A DNA stretch of 64,000 bases from Lawsonibacter asaccharolyticus. Its GTDB lineage: Bacteria; Bacillota; Clostridia; Oscillospirales; Oscillospiraceae. The stretch is taken from contig BFBT01000001.1 in NCBI GenBank assembly GCA_003112755.1, positions 2,170,001 through 2,234,000 on the forward strand, given 5' to 3'. Within the stretch, counting starts at the first letter, position 1, and each line of letters begins with the position of its first letter. The notes below the pieces were generated by a model. The model had not been told where the DNA came from. It saw nothing but the letters and a program-made list of their open reading frames with translations, and made no database searches. Shown here in pieces: positions 1-7,133 of the stretch. Both the position numbers and the translations under genes were made by a program.

Positions 1-620
1 AGAAGGATCACAGGGCGGAGCAGACCGGCCAGCATGGGGGCGGGCAGAGAGGGGCAGAGGACCAGCCTGGGCAGACGGCGCAGGCCCATCTGGTCCCCCA
101 GCGCCCGGTACCGCGCCAGCAGGGGAGTCTCCTCAGCCTCCCGGCCCCAGCGGCGGAGCCAGCGGCAGAACCTGAGGTGACAGCCCACATTCCACAGGAG
201 GACCCCCGCCGCGCCCAGCAGCCACAGGATCAGGAGGAGCTGGGCGAGGGAGAGGGAAAATCCTCCTGATTCCGCCGGGGCCTCCGGCTGGACGGCATTC
301 TGGACCGGCTCAGACCGGGAGGGCGCGGCCTGGGACTGGGCTGGGCGGCTGGAGGCCGCCGGGGGCTGGGAGACAGGCGGCGAATAGGTGAAGACCACCG
401 GGTTGGAGGGGACGGTCAGCTGGACTGGTGCCTCGGCCGGCCCCATATGGGGGAGCAGGGGGAAGGGGACAGCCAGCCGCAGGGAGAGGAGCAGCCAGGC
501 AGTACAGCGCCACCGGGCGGCGTAGCGGCCCCGGGTGAGACGGGCAGCCAGCAGCAGGAGCAGGACCACTGCCCCGCCGCCCAGGGAGAGGGCGGCCAGA
601 TCAAGGAGAAATCGGTTCAT
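1..620 (-). CDS. M56-family membrane metalloprotease/sensor (BlaR1-like), 3' end outside window
   Basis: Reading down from the ATG at 620 the frame stays open to the window edge. The first ~45 residues hold a hydrophobic segment (many Leu/Val after MNRFLLDLAAL), a second membrane segment follows a Pro/Ser/Ala-rich loop, and the last visible part contains a PAPMLAGLLRPVILL stretch, which matches the conserved P-x-x-x-G-x-x-x-P motif preceding the HExxH zinc site in M56 peptidases. The HExxH itself would lie beyond the edge. The start overlaps the BlaI stop by ATGA, so the pair is translationally coupled, as usual for BlaR1/MecR1 sensors that sense a signal and cleave their repressor. The ligand cannot be told from this part. 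Confidence 0.8.
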   Translation of the reverse strand, partial: MNRFLLDLAALSLGGGAVVLLLLLAARLTRGRYAARWRCTAWLLLSLRLAVPFPLLPHMGPAEAPVQLTVPSNPVVFTYSPPVSQPPAASSRPAQSQAAPSRSEPVQNAVQPEAPAESGGFSLSLAQLLLILWLLGAAGVLLWNVGCHLRFCRWLRRWGREAEETPLLARYRALGDQMGLRRLPRLVLCPSLPAPMLAGLLRPVIL

Positions 621-988
621 TTGGCGCCCCTTTCCAGCTCATCCAGCAGGGCCCTGAGCTCGTCCACCTCGCCGGGGGCCAGCCCGTCCCGGGCCAGGGC
701 AGCCACGAAGTTTCGGGGGGAACTGCCGTACAGGCGGGAGAGGACGGAGCGGCTGTCAAAGGAGAGGTAGTCCTCTCGGCTGACCAGAGGGGTGTACCGG
801 TTGCTCCTGCCCAGGCGGCGGGCGGATAGAAACCCTTTGTCCGCCAGCCGGGTGAGATAGGTGTTGATGGTGTTGGCGGCCCAGCCGTGGGGGGCCAGAG
901 CGCGCTCCAGGGCGGCGCGGGGGGGGTCGGGGCCGGAGTCCCAAAGGGCCTTCATGACCTCCAGCTCAGTGTCGGGGAGTCGTTTCAC
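617..988 (-). CDS. BlaI/MecI/CopY-type transcriptional repressor
   Basis: A 123-residue protein, the normal length of the family. It opens with LPDTELEVMKALWDSG, the typical first helix of BlaI, followed by a winged helix (TINTYLTRLADKGFLSARR) and a C-terminal dimerisation helix. It lies directly before the M56 gene with a 4-bp overlap. Two BlaI-like palindromes sit in its own promoter, predicting autorepression that is relieved when the M56 partner triggers repressor cleavage. No beta-lactamase gene is visible nearby, so the regulated target is unknown. Confidence 0.9.
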   Translation of the reverse strand: MKRLPDTELEVMKALWDSGPDPPRAALERALAPHGWAANTINTYLTRLADKGFLSARRLGRSNRYTPLVSREDYLSFDSRSVLSRLYGSSPRNFVAALARDGLAPGEVDELRALLDELERGAK

Positions 989-1005
989 AGCTATCGCTCC
1001 AATCT

Positions 1006-1058
1006 ACTACTTTTGTAGTTTGTAATAATATACTACATTTGAAGTAAATAAAGGTCAA
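1006..1058 (-). promoter_or_regulatory. blaI promoter with two palindromic operators
   Basis: On the minus strand TTGACC (1058-1053), a 17-bp spacer and TAGTAT (1035-1030) form a sigma-A promoter. One dyad, TACTACATTTGAAGTA (1031-1046), covers the spacer and -10; a second, ACTACTTTTGTAGT (1006-1019), lies just downstream of the expected start. Both have the TAC..GTA form of BlaI/MecI operators, so binding would block the polymerase. Confidence 0.75.
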
Positions 1059-1108
1059 GTTACAGTGTGGTTACAGAGCGGCCGGGGCAGGGCTCTGGCA
1101 GAACAAAG

Positions 1109-1138
1109 CAGGCCGCCTGCCAAAAGGCAGACGGCCTG
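1109..1138 (-). terminator. Terminator after the HD gene
   Basis: CAGGCCGCCTGCC and GGCAGACGGCCTG pair with one mismatch around an AAAA/TTTT loop; a short T-rich run follows on the minus strand, downstream of the HD gene stop. Confidence 0.6.
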
Positions 1139-1177
1139 AAAATAGGGAAAAGCGGTGCCGCGGAGGGGAGCGGGGCA

Positions 1178-1840
1178 CTAAAGCAGGATCTGTCCGTTGA
1201 TCTCCAGCCGGAATTTGAGGTCCAGGGTCTCGGCAGCTTTCCGGCTGAGGAGCATCCGCTGGAGAAAGATCTCAAAATAGTCCATGACGGCGCACACCTC
1301 CGTGTTGATGGAGAGGGAGAGAGTCACGGTCCGTCCCGGCAGGTCCAGCAGCACCTCGGAGCGCTCCACGGAGTAGTTCACCCGGTCGTGGATGTCAAAG
1401 GTGGACATGTCCTTGTTCCGCACCCGGCTGCGGCGCACATCGGTCTTGTCGGCCAGGATCAGGGCGGCGGCGATGGCGTTCACCGGGTAGGCGGTGGAGT
1501 CGTCGTGGTGGCCGATGGCAGTGATGACGGCGGCCACGTCGGGGGGCTCCATCCCCATCTTGTCCAGGATGCGGAAGGCCATGGTGGCCCCGCTGAGGGC
1601 GTGGTCGTGGCGGTTGACCACGTTGCCGATGTCGTGCATGTAGGCGGCGATCCTGGCCAGCTCCACCTCTTTCGGGGTGTAGCCCAGCTGGGTCAGGATG
1701 CGGGCGGCCACCTCGGCGCACTTGGTCACGTGGGCGAAGGAGTGCTCCGTAAAGCCCAGCGCCGTGAGCGAGGCGTCCGCCTGGGTGATGTAGGTGCGGA
1801 TCTCCGGAGAACTCCTCACCATCTCAAAGGTAACATTCAT
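1178..1840 (-). CDS. HD-domain metal-dependent phosphohydrolase
   Basis: A 220-residue protein. It carries the HD superfamily ligands: H in EHSFAHV, the HD pair in AAYMHDIGNV, then H and D in AIGHHDD and ILADKTDV. Such proteins hydrolyse phosphate esters or nucleotides; the substrate is not evident. The ATG at 1840 is preferred over the upstream in-frame start at 1876 because AAAGGAG lies just before it and because it overlaps the stop of the MGMT-type gene by 4 bp (ATGA), so the two are probably cotranscribed. A terminator hairpin follows. Confidence 0.8.
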   Translation of the reverse strand: MNVTFEMVRSSPEIRTYITQADASLTALGFTEHSFAHVTKCAEVAARILTQLGYTPKEVELARIAAYMHDIGNVVNRHDHALSGATMAFRILDKMGMEPPDVAAVITAIGHHDDSTAYPVNAIAAALILADKTDVRRSRVRNKDMSTFDIHDRVNYSVERSEVLLDLPGRTVTLSLSINTEVCAVMDYFEIFLQRMLLSRKAAETLDLKFRLEINGQILL

Positions 1841-2172
1841 AGGGTGCTCCTTTCTTCTCCGCCGTCCCACAGGCAACGGGACAGGTCCACCCTGCCATCG
1901 GGCAGGAAGGGGACGCCCTCTCCTTCCAGCAGCAGGCGCTGGATGCCCGTTCCGCCGAACACGTCCGCGGGGCTGAGGCCCCCATCCCGGTACAGGACTC
2001 GATGACAGGGCAGGCCCTCCGGTGCCCGGGCCAAGGCGCAGCCCACGATGCGGCTGGCCCTGGGCCGGCCGGCCAGAAAGGCTACCAGACCATAGGTGGC
2101 CACCTGTCCTGCCGGGATGCGGGCCACCACGGCGTAGACCGCCATAAAAAAATCAGGACGCCCGGGAGTCAC
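1837..2172 (-). CDS. MGMT-family (O6-alkylguanine-DNA alkyltransferase-like) protein
   Basis: A 111-residue single-domain protein resembling the C-terminal DNA-binding/active-site domain of MGMT. It has the RIPAGQVATYG helix region, the RIVGCAL arginine-finger region and a PCHRV active site with Cys near residue 56. Bacterial alkyltransferase-like (ATL) proteins of this size often have Trp in place of that Cys; here the acceptor Cys is kept, so a real repair activity is possible. The start shown is a GTG without a clear ribosome site; an internal ATG at about 2145 is an alternative. It overlaps the HD gene by 4 bp. Confidence 0.8.
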   Translation of the reverse strand: MTPGRPDFFMAVYAVVARIPAGQVATYGLVAFLAGRPRASRIVGCALARAPEGLPCHRVLYRDGGLSPADVFGGTGIQRLLLEGEGVPFLPDGRVDLSRCLWDGGEERSTL

Positions 2173-2628
2173 AGGGCACAGCGGCGGGGGCGCCCCGCTT
2201 GGGCGGGACGGGCCCCTCTATGGGCCGGGCAGAAAAACAGATAAAACACAGACACCAACACTCCATCGATCATAAGCGGCCTGGAAGCAGGTGCTCCCCG
2301 CCCTTGCAGGTTGGAAAAACAGCTGGGGACATCCCTATTGTATGGGATGATCCTGGTAATTTCAAGCCCCAAGAGCATCAGGACAGAAAATTTCTCCTAA
2401 GCTGGGCATCGTTCCCGCAGGCGGATGAGGGAATAGGAGATCGTTGCGGGAGAAGCGGGGAAATGGAAACGGGCTCCCGTGGAAATGCCTGATGCCCGCT
2501 GCATGTGCGGAAGAAAAAGGGGAATTTCCACCATAACAGGTGGAAGTGTATGCTGGACTATGATATAGTAGTTTCAAACAGGCTGCGGGCAGGCCGTCCG
2601 GCGGGCGCTTTGGAGAGGGGGAGACAGG
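2173..2628. other. Intergenic region with no recognised feature
   Basis: About 455 bp between the minus-strand MGMT gene and the plus-strand radical SAM gene. It must contain the promoters for both. I found no convincing riboswitch, tRNA or conserved ORF; only a short hairpin (TTCCACC / GGTGGAA near 2526-2546) is notable. Confidence 0.5.
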
Positions 2629-3531
2629 ATGAAGCTTTCTTCATTTCTGCATTTTGCCGCCTTTGGGGTCAGGACCATTCTTCTGCGGGAAAAAAAGCCC
2701 ATCCTGGGCACAGTGATCGTCACAGACCGGTGCAATCTGAAGTGCAGGCACTGCTCTGTCCACGATCTGACATCGGTGGACCATCCCTATGAACAGATCC
2801 GCCGGGAGATGGAGCTCCTCTACCATATGGGGGTGCGCATCCTGTTCTTCTGCGGGGGAGAGACCTTCCTGTGGCATGACGGGGCGCGCACGGTGCGGGA
2901 CCTGGTGGTGGAGGCCAAGAAAATGGGCTTTCTCCTGGTCAACGTCGTGACCAACGGCACCTTCCCCATTGATCTGCCGGAGGCGGATCTGATCCTGCTC
3001 AGCCTCGACGGTGACCGGGCACGCCACAATGCCATCCGGGGCGACACATACGACACCATCATGGAACATGTGGAGCACGCCACTTCCGACAATATCTGCT
3101 TCTATATGGCGATCAACCAGATCAACAAAGGCGCAGTCCGGGATGTCTGTCTGGCGGCGCAGGAGACCAAAAATGTGCGGGCGGTCTCCTTTAATTTCCA
3201 CACGCCCTATCCCGATACCAGGGAGCTTGCCCTCACCCGGGAAGAAAAGGCGGAGTGCTGCGGCGTTATCAGGGAGATGATGAAAGCGGGCGCGCCTGTA
3301 TTCAATCTGCCCGGCGCTTTCCCAGCCCTGATCGAGAACCGCTTCCCCACGCCGTGCCACCAGTGCGTGGTGGTGGAAAACGGAAAGCTGTCCACATGCG
3401 GGCGCTGCATTGAAGTGCCCGGCCTGTGCAGGGAGTGCGGCTACTTCTTTGTGGCGGAATACACCCTCTTGTTCCGGGGACATCCCAGGATCGTTCTGGA
3501 GATGCTGCGGACCTACCTGAAGTATATTTGA
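2629..3531 (+). CDS. Radical SAM protein
   Basis: A 300-residue radical SAM enzyme. The iron-sulfur motif is CNLKCRHC (CxxxCxxC) after VTDR near residue 35, followed by a CGGETF segment in the place of the usual GGE SAM-binding motif. A second cluster of cysteines (CHQC, CGRC, CRECGYF) near the C-terminus could bind an auxiliary cluster. GGAGAGGGGGAGACAGG precedes the ATG. It is followed after 8 bp by a HemN/HemW-like radical SAM gene, then by a TetR regulator, suggesting an operon for one anaerobic modification pathway. The substrate cannot be told; similarity is general to the SPASM/MoaA-like group. Confidence 0.85.
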   Translation: MKLSSFLHFAAFGVRTILLREKKPILGTVIVTDRCNLKCRHCSVHDLTSVDHPYEQIRREMELLYHMGVRILFFCGGETFLWHDGARTVRDLVVEAKKMGFLLVNVVTNGTFPIDLPEADLILLSLDGDRARHNAIRGDTYDTIMEHVEHATSDNICFYMAINQINKGAVRDVCLAAQETKNVRAVSFNFHTPYPDTRELALTREEKAECCGVIREMMKAGAPVFNLPGAFPALIENRFPTPCHQCVVVENGKLSTCGRCIEVPGLCRECGYFFVAEYTLLFRGHPRIVLEMLRTYLKYI

Positions 3532-3539
3532 GGAGCATC

Positions 3540-4793
3540 ATGAGTATCATCACAGACCTGACGAGGATGTGGCTGACCCGCTCGGCCAAGCCCTTTCTCT
3601 TTCAAAATGAATACGACCAGCAGCTGCCCTTTTCCCAGTGTGAGGGGCTGGGACTGTATGTGCATATCCCGTTTTGCAGGGAGCTGTGCGGCTTCTGCCC
3701 GTATTGCAAGGTCCAGTATGACAGGGCGGTCTGCGACCGCTATCTGGACCGGCTGATCCAGGAGATCCACCTGGTGGGCGGTCAGCTCCCCGGCAGGAAA
3801 AGGGTCACCAGCCTCTACTTCGGCGGCGGTACGCCGGCGCTGGCGGCCGGCCGGCTGAAAGAGGTGATGGAAGCCATCGAGGCGCATTTTATCATCACCG
3901 AGGGCGTCGGGGTGGAGCTGCACCCGGAGAATGTGGTGCCCTCCGTCCTGCGCATTCTGCGGGATGCGGGGGTGACCAGGATCAGCATCGGGGTCCAGTC
4001 CTTCCAGAGAAAGTTCCAGGGACTGCTGGGACGGAGGCCTGTGGACCTCCCAGCCCTGCGGGAGGCGCTGTCCCAGGTCCACTTTGAAACGGTGTCCATG
4101 GATTTTATTTTTGCCCTGCCCGGACAGGACCTGGAGGATCTGGAGATGGACCTGGAGACTGCATTCCAGGCCGGTGCCAATCATGTGGCGATCTATCCCT
4201 TCATTGATTTCACCTTCACGTCCAGCACGGTGCAGGCTATGGGAAAGGGGGAGAAGCGGGCGCTTTTGGACGGCATCACCCGCTGGTGCCTGGACCGGGG
4301 ATACATCCGTAGCTCTGTGTGGACCTTTGCAAAGGATCAGGACGCAGTGTATTCCTCCATGACAAGGGACCATTTTCTGGGGTTTGGGTGCTCAGCCGCC
4401 ACCCTGCTGAGAGATCAGTTCAAAATCAACACCTTTTCTGTGGAAGAATACTGCAGAAGGATCGACGAAGGGAAGCTCCCCACCTCCCTGACACTCCGGT
4501 TTTCTCTGCGTCAGCGGATGGTCTATTATCTGTTCTGGACCGCCTACAGCACAGAGGTGGATGCCGGTGCCTTTGAACAGTTTTTCGGCGTCCCATTGAA
4601 AAAGATGTACGGTATGGAGCTGAGGCTGGCACAATGGATGGGGCTGGTCACCCGGCGGGATGAGAGATACAGCATGACGCTGAAGGGCGCGTTTTACTAC
4701 CACTACTATGAAAATTTCTATACCCTGGCCTATATCGACAAGATGTGGGGGGTGCTGAGAAACGAGGCATTCCCGGAAAAGATCGAGCTGTGA
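3540..4793 (+). CDS. Coproporphyrinogen III oxidase-like radical SAM protein (HemN/HemW/HutW family)
   Basis: A 417-residue protein of the HemN-like branch: YVHIPFCRELCGFCPYCK gives the CxxxCxxC cluster, SLYFGGGTPA the GGGTP SAM motif, then SIGVQSF and DFIFALPGQ, all hallmarks of HemN/HemW relatives. The ATG at 3540 lies 8 bp after the preceding stop with GAGGAG inside that gap, so it is translated with the first radical SAM gene. The family includes true coproporphyrinogen dehydrogenase, heme chaperones and anaerobic heme-degrading enzymes (ChuW/HutW); the sequence alone does not decide which. Confidence 0.85.
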   Translation: MSIITDLTRMWLTRSAKPFLFQNEYDQQLPFSQCEGLGLYVHIPFCRELCGFCPYCKVQYDRAVCDRYLDRLIQEIHLVGGQLPGRKRVTSLYFGGGTPALAAGRLKEVMEAIEAHFIITEGVGVELHPENVVPSVLRILRDAGVTRISIGVQSFQRKFQGLLGRRPVDLPALREALSQVHFETVSMDFIFALPGQDLEDLEMDLETAFQAGANHVAIYPFIDFTFTSSTVQAMGKGEKRALLDGITRWCLDRGYIRSSVWTFAKDQDAVYSSMTRDHFLGFGCSAATLLRDQFKINTFSVEEYCRRIDEGKLPTSLTLRFSLRQRMVYYLFWTAYSTEVDAGAFEQFFGVPLKKMYGMELRLAQWMGLVTRRDERYSMTLKGAFYYHYYENFYTLAYIDKMWGVLRNEAFPEKIEL

Positions 4794-4830
4794 TCTGAGC
4801 ACGGCGGGAGCTCACAGATCTGTCCTGTAC

Positions 4831-4858
4831 TTGATTTTTGAAAAAAATGTGTTAAAAT
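4831..4858 (+). promoter_or_regulatory. Promoter of the TetR gene
   Basis: TTGATT (4831-4836), 16-bp spacer, TAAAAT (4853-4858), about 45 bp before the GTG start of the TetR gene. Confidence 0.6.
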
Positions 4859-4902
4859 AAGAACAAATTATAGAAAGTGTTTTTATTTGAGGGGGTGCGG
4901 GT

Positions 4903-5520
4903 GTGCCAAAGGTGGCCTATTCTGAGGAGGACCGGGAGCGGATCAGGGCGGCACTGGTCACTGAGGCGCTGGAGCGGATGGCCAGGCAGGGCATCCAGCA
5001 TACCACGGTGGAGCAGATCTACAAAGCGGTGGGCATTTCCCGTACCTTTTTCTATTCATTTTTTCCGACGAAAGAGGACCTGATCGTGGAGACCCTCTAT
5101 CTCCAGCAACCCAGGATACTGGCCTACGCGGAGCGGCTGATGGCAGATCCGGCACTGACCTGGCGGGAGGGGGTCCGGCAGTTCCTCCATGCATGCTGCT
5201 ATGGTGAGAAAAACGGCATCGCTGTTTTGACCATTGAGGAGCAGCAGCTGATCTTCCGGCGCCTGTCAGCGGACAACTGCCGCGTGTTCCGGGAGAAGCA
5301 GGCCCGCCTGTTCGGGAAGATCCTGGAGTGCTTTGGGGTCCGGGCAGACCGGGACCGGGTGGAGCTGTTCACAAACCTGAGCCTGACGGCCATGATCGTG
5401 CGCCGGGCTATCCCGGAAAGTCTGCCGCTGTTCGTGCCGGAGGCCGCTGATGCGACGGTGGCCTTCCAGATCGACGCCATCGTGGACCGCCTGGAGCGCC
5501 TGAAGGAGCAGGGATCCTGA
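4903..5520 (+). CDS. TetR/AcrR-family transcriptional regulator
   Basis: A 205-residue regulator. The N-terminal helix-turn-helix reads TTVEQIYKAVGISRTFFYSFFPTKEDL, typical of TetR. The remaining ~140 residues form the ligand domain. Start is GTG at 4903 with GAGGGGG upstream. It lies about 110 bp downstream of the radical SAM pair with its own promoter, and is the natural candidate to control those genes, though no operator palindrome was identified. Confidence 0.85.
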   Translation: MPKVAYSEEDRERIRAALVTEALERMARQGIQHTTVEQIYKAVGISRTFFYSFFPTKEDLIVETLYLQQPRILAYAERLMADPALTWREGVRQFLHACCYGEKNGIAVLTIEEQQLIFRRLSADNCRVFREKQARLFGKILECFGVRADRDRVELFTNLSLTAMIVRRAIPESLPLFVPEAADATVAFQIDAIVDRLERLKEQGS

Positions 5521-5737
5521 CCGGAGCGGGGATGCGGCCCGCCGGGATATCTGGCACAGCAGTCCGGACCCGGCGGGCTTTCGACTCCCCTAAATAAATA
5601 CAAAATATGAAGAATATCTTTATTTTGACGGAGCCGGCAGAGCTCCGAAGCATGTCCCCAAGCACCCGACCGGGCGGAGGACAGGAAAGCACTGTGTCCG
5701 GCGGAGATCACATACTATCATTCAGGAGGAATCTATT

Positions 5738-6223
5738 ATGGGATTTTTCAGCAAATTGTGGAAAGGTCCGGAAGTGGATCTGGAGAAGAGCGGAGAAAAC
5801 GCGAAAAAGATGCGGCAGATGTTCGACCGGGTTGTGGAAAACGGAGGCGAGTACAGGCTGATCTCCGGCTATACCGAGGATGTGAGCCGATTCAACTATG
5901 GGTTCGTCCACGGGAGCAGGCGGAAGGTGGGAAGCCTGATCGTGGGGTGGAACGAGGAAAGCCAGACCATCGTGGTCGTCCCCACTGTTCCGGATCTCTC
6001 CGGCTGCGGCGAGCCAGTGTATTACCGACGCGCGGATATTCTGAAGGCCTACCGCAACCGCTACCCCACCGACGCCTTTGTCATCTACCCCGACAGCCGG
6101 GGCTATATCGCCATCAATGCCTACGACTGGCTGGAAGACGAGTCACTGTACATCTATGTATCCCAGGAGGAGGAACTGGCGGCCTTCACCAAGTTCTTCC
6201 TGGAGCGCTTCGCAAAAAAATAA
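5738..6223 (+). CDS. Hypothetical protein, 161 residues
   Basis: Well-placed gene with CAGGAGG 9 bp before the ATG. The product is soluble, with an amphipathic, charged N-terminal third (MGFFSKLWKGPEVDLEKSG) and a beta-rich remainder containing repeated aromatic residues (IVGWNEES, VYYRRADI, YIYVSQEEE). No catalytic motif, membrane segment or cysteine pair is visible. I do not recognise the family. It is followed by a bidirectional terminator shared with a convergent HTH gene. Confidence 0.7.
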   Translation: MGFFSKLWKGPEVDLEKSGENAKKMRQMFDRVVENGGEYRLISGYTEDVSRFNYGFVHGSRRKVGSLIVGWNEESQTIVVVPTVPDLSGCGEPVYYRRADILKAYRNRYPTDAFVIYPDSRGYIAINAYDWLEDESLYIYVSQEEELAAFTKFFLERFAKK

Positions 6224-6259
6224 GGCCCGCAGGGGCTGGGGAGCACCCGGGGAAACGGA

Positions 6260-6293
6260 AAAGCGCAGGCGAAGGGGACTTCGTCTGCGCTTT
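6260..6293. terminator. Bidirectional terminator
   Basis: AAAGCGCAGGCGAA and TTCGTCTGCGCTTT form a 14-bp stem between the convergent hypothetical gene and HTH gene. Confidence 0.7.
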
Positions 6294-6313
6294 CATGGCC
6301 GGTATGGTCAAGG

Positions 6314-6559
6314 TCATTTTTCCGGGCTGAATTTCAACAGAAGATAGGGTTCGATCTCCAGGACCGTGGCGATGTTGAAAAGCAGCTCCAGAGAGAGGCC
6401 GCGGTTCATGTTCGGGGCCTCGATGGCGGCGAGATGCTGGCGGCTGATGCCCAGCTCCTCCGCCAGCTGCTCCTGAGACATGCCCCTGCGCCTGCGGTAA
6501 TAGCTGATGGCGAAGAACAGATCCGCCATTTTTTCACGGTTGTCAAATTGCCGTGCCAA
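6314..6559 (-). CDS. XRE-family helix-turn-helix regulator
   Basis: A short Cro/CI-type protein whose HTH reads RRRRGMSQEQLAEELGISRQHLAAIE, followed by a second helical half that is typical of SinR/Xre. The TTG at 6559 is chosen because AAGGGGGG lies 9 bp before it, giving 81 residues; an open frame extends upstream to 6607 and an ATG exists at 6529 without a ribosome site. A perfect 12-bp inverted repeat at 6612-6643 lies immediately upstream and overlaps a divergent promoter, so the protein probably represses itself and the divergent transcript. Confidence 0.8.
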   Translation of the reverse strand: MARQFDNREKMADLFFAISYYRRRRGMSQEQLAEELGISRQHLAAIEAPNMNRGLSLELLFNIATVLEIEPYLLLKFSPEK

Positions 6560-6611
6560 GCCCCATCCCCCCTTGTCTATAGTGTACCCAAGATGAGGGG
6601 GATACAAAATA

Positions 6612-6656
6612 ATTTAAAACACGGCTATTGACGTGTTTTAAATATCGATTTATAAT
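6612..6656 (+). promoter_or_regulatory. Strong plus-strand promoter overlapped by a perfect palindrome
   Basis: TTGACG (6628-6633), a 17-bp spacer and TATAAT (6651-6656) form a near-consensus promoter reading right. The palindrome ATTTAAAACACG (6612-6623) / CGTGTTTTAAAT (6632-6643), 8-bp spacer, covers the -35. It sits between the HTH gene and the downstream region, consistent with an HTH operator. Confidence 0.75.
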
Positions 6657-6829
6657 TTTGACATGGCAAATATCAAATCAGACACGATAAATGACGTGAA
6701 AAGCGGGGGCAGGGAAATTCAGAGGGGGATGTTCTTTTGTTGCGGCCTCTGTTAGAATAGAGGGATATCCCAGGCCCACGCTTCGGACACGCCTGGGCGG
6801 ATCAGAGAGAACAGAGAGGAGCGAGGCGT

Positions 6830-6907
6830 ATGGAGCAGTACGGCCCTTTTGCGGGGAGGAGCGGCACAGCGCACCTGAGTGCGCCGGCTTTTTGCGGACT
6901 TTTTTGA
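6830..6907 (+). CDS. Possible 25-residue leader peptide
   Basis: ATG at 6830 is preceded by AGAGAGGAG at 8-bp spacing and reads MEQYGPFAGRSGTAHLSAPAF plus four more residues to a TGA at 6905. Two hairpins overlap or follow its 3' part (6869-6893 and 6909-6957), the layout of an attenuator-type leader. No run of one amino acid is present, so an amino-acid sensor role is not supported; it may also be part of a non-coding RNA. Confidence 0.3.
   Translation: MEQYGPFAGRSGTAHLSAPAFCGLF
6869..6893 (+). terminator. Hairpin with T run
   Basis: GCGCAC (6869-6874), loop CTGA, GTGCGC (6879-6884), then CGGCTTTTT. It lies within the candidate leader ORF. Confidence 0.5.
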
Positions 6908-6908
6908 T

Positions 6909-6957
6909 CCCCTGCGCGGTGCCGGCTGGATCCCGGCACCGCGCAGGGGACCTTTGT
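6909..6957 (+). terminator. Long GC hairpin, possible terminator
   Basis: CCCCTGCGCGGTGCCGG (6909-6925) pairs perfectly over 17 bp with 6933-6949, loop of 7, followed by ACCTTTGTTT. It stands between the promoter at 6628-6656 and the large TPR gene at 7134, and could attenuate that gene. Confidence 0.5.
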
Positions 6958-7133
6958 TTCACGGCCTGGGGTACGGCCCGGAATGTCACAGGGCGGAGAC
7001 GATCAATGGAACGCCTGCGTAAACTCTGTGGGGCGTTGGGGGAGGAGATATCTGCTTCCCGCACCCTGCGGAGCAGGAAGACAGATAGACAAACGAAATA
7101 GCAAAATAGGAAGAAATAAAGGAGAGCACCCAT

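Noticed and set aside
1067..2005. A 312-residue plus-strand open frame
   Set aside because: Antisense to the HD and MGMT genes, with the same His/Gly/Val-rich shadow composition.
2173..2628. Possible riboswitch before the radical SAM genes
   Set aside because: Looked for cobalamin, SAM, TPP and FMN core patterns on both strands by eye and found none.
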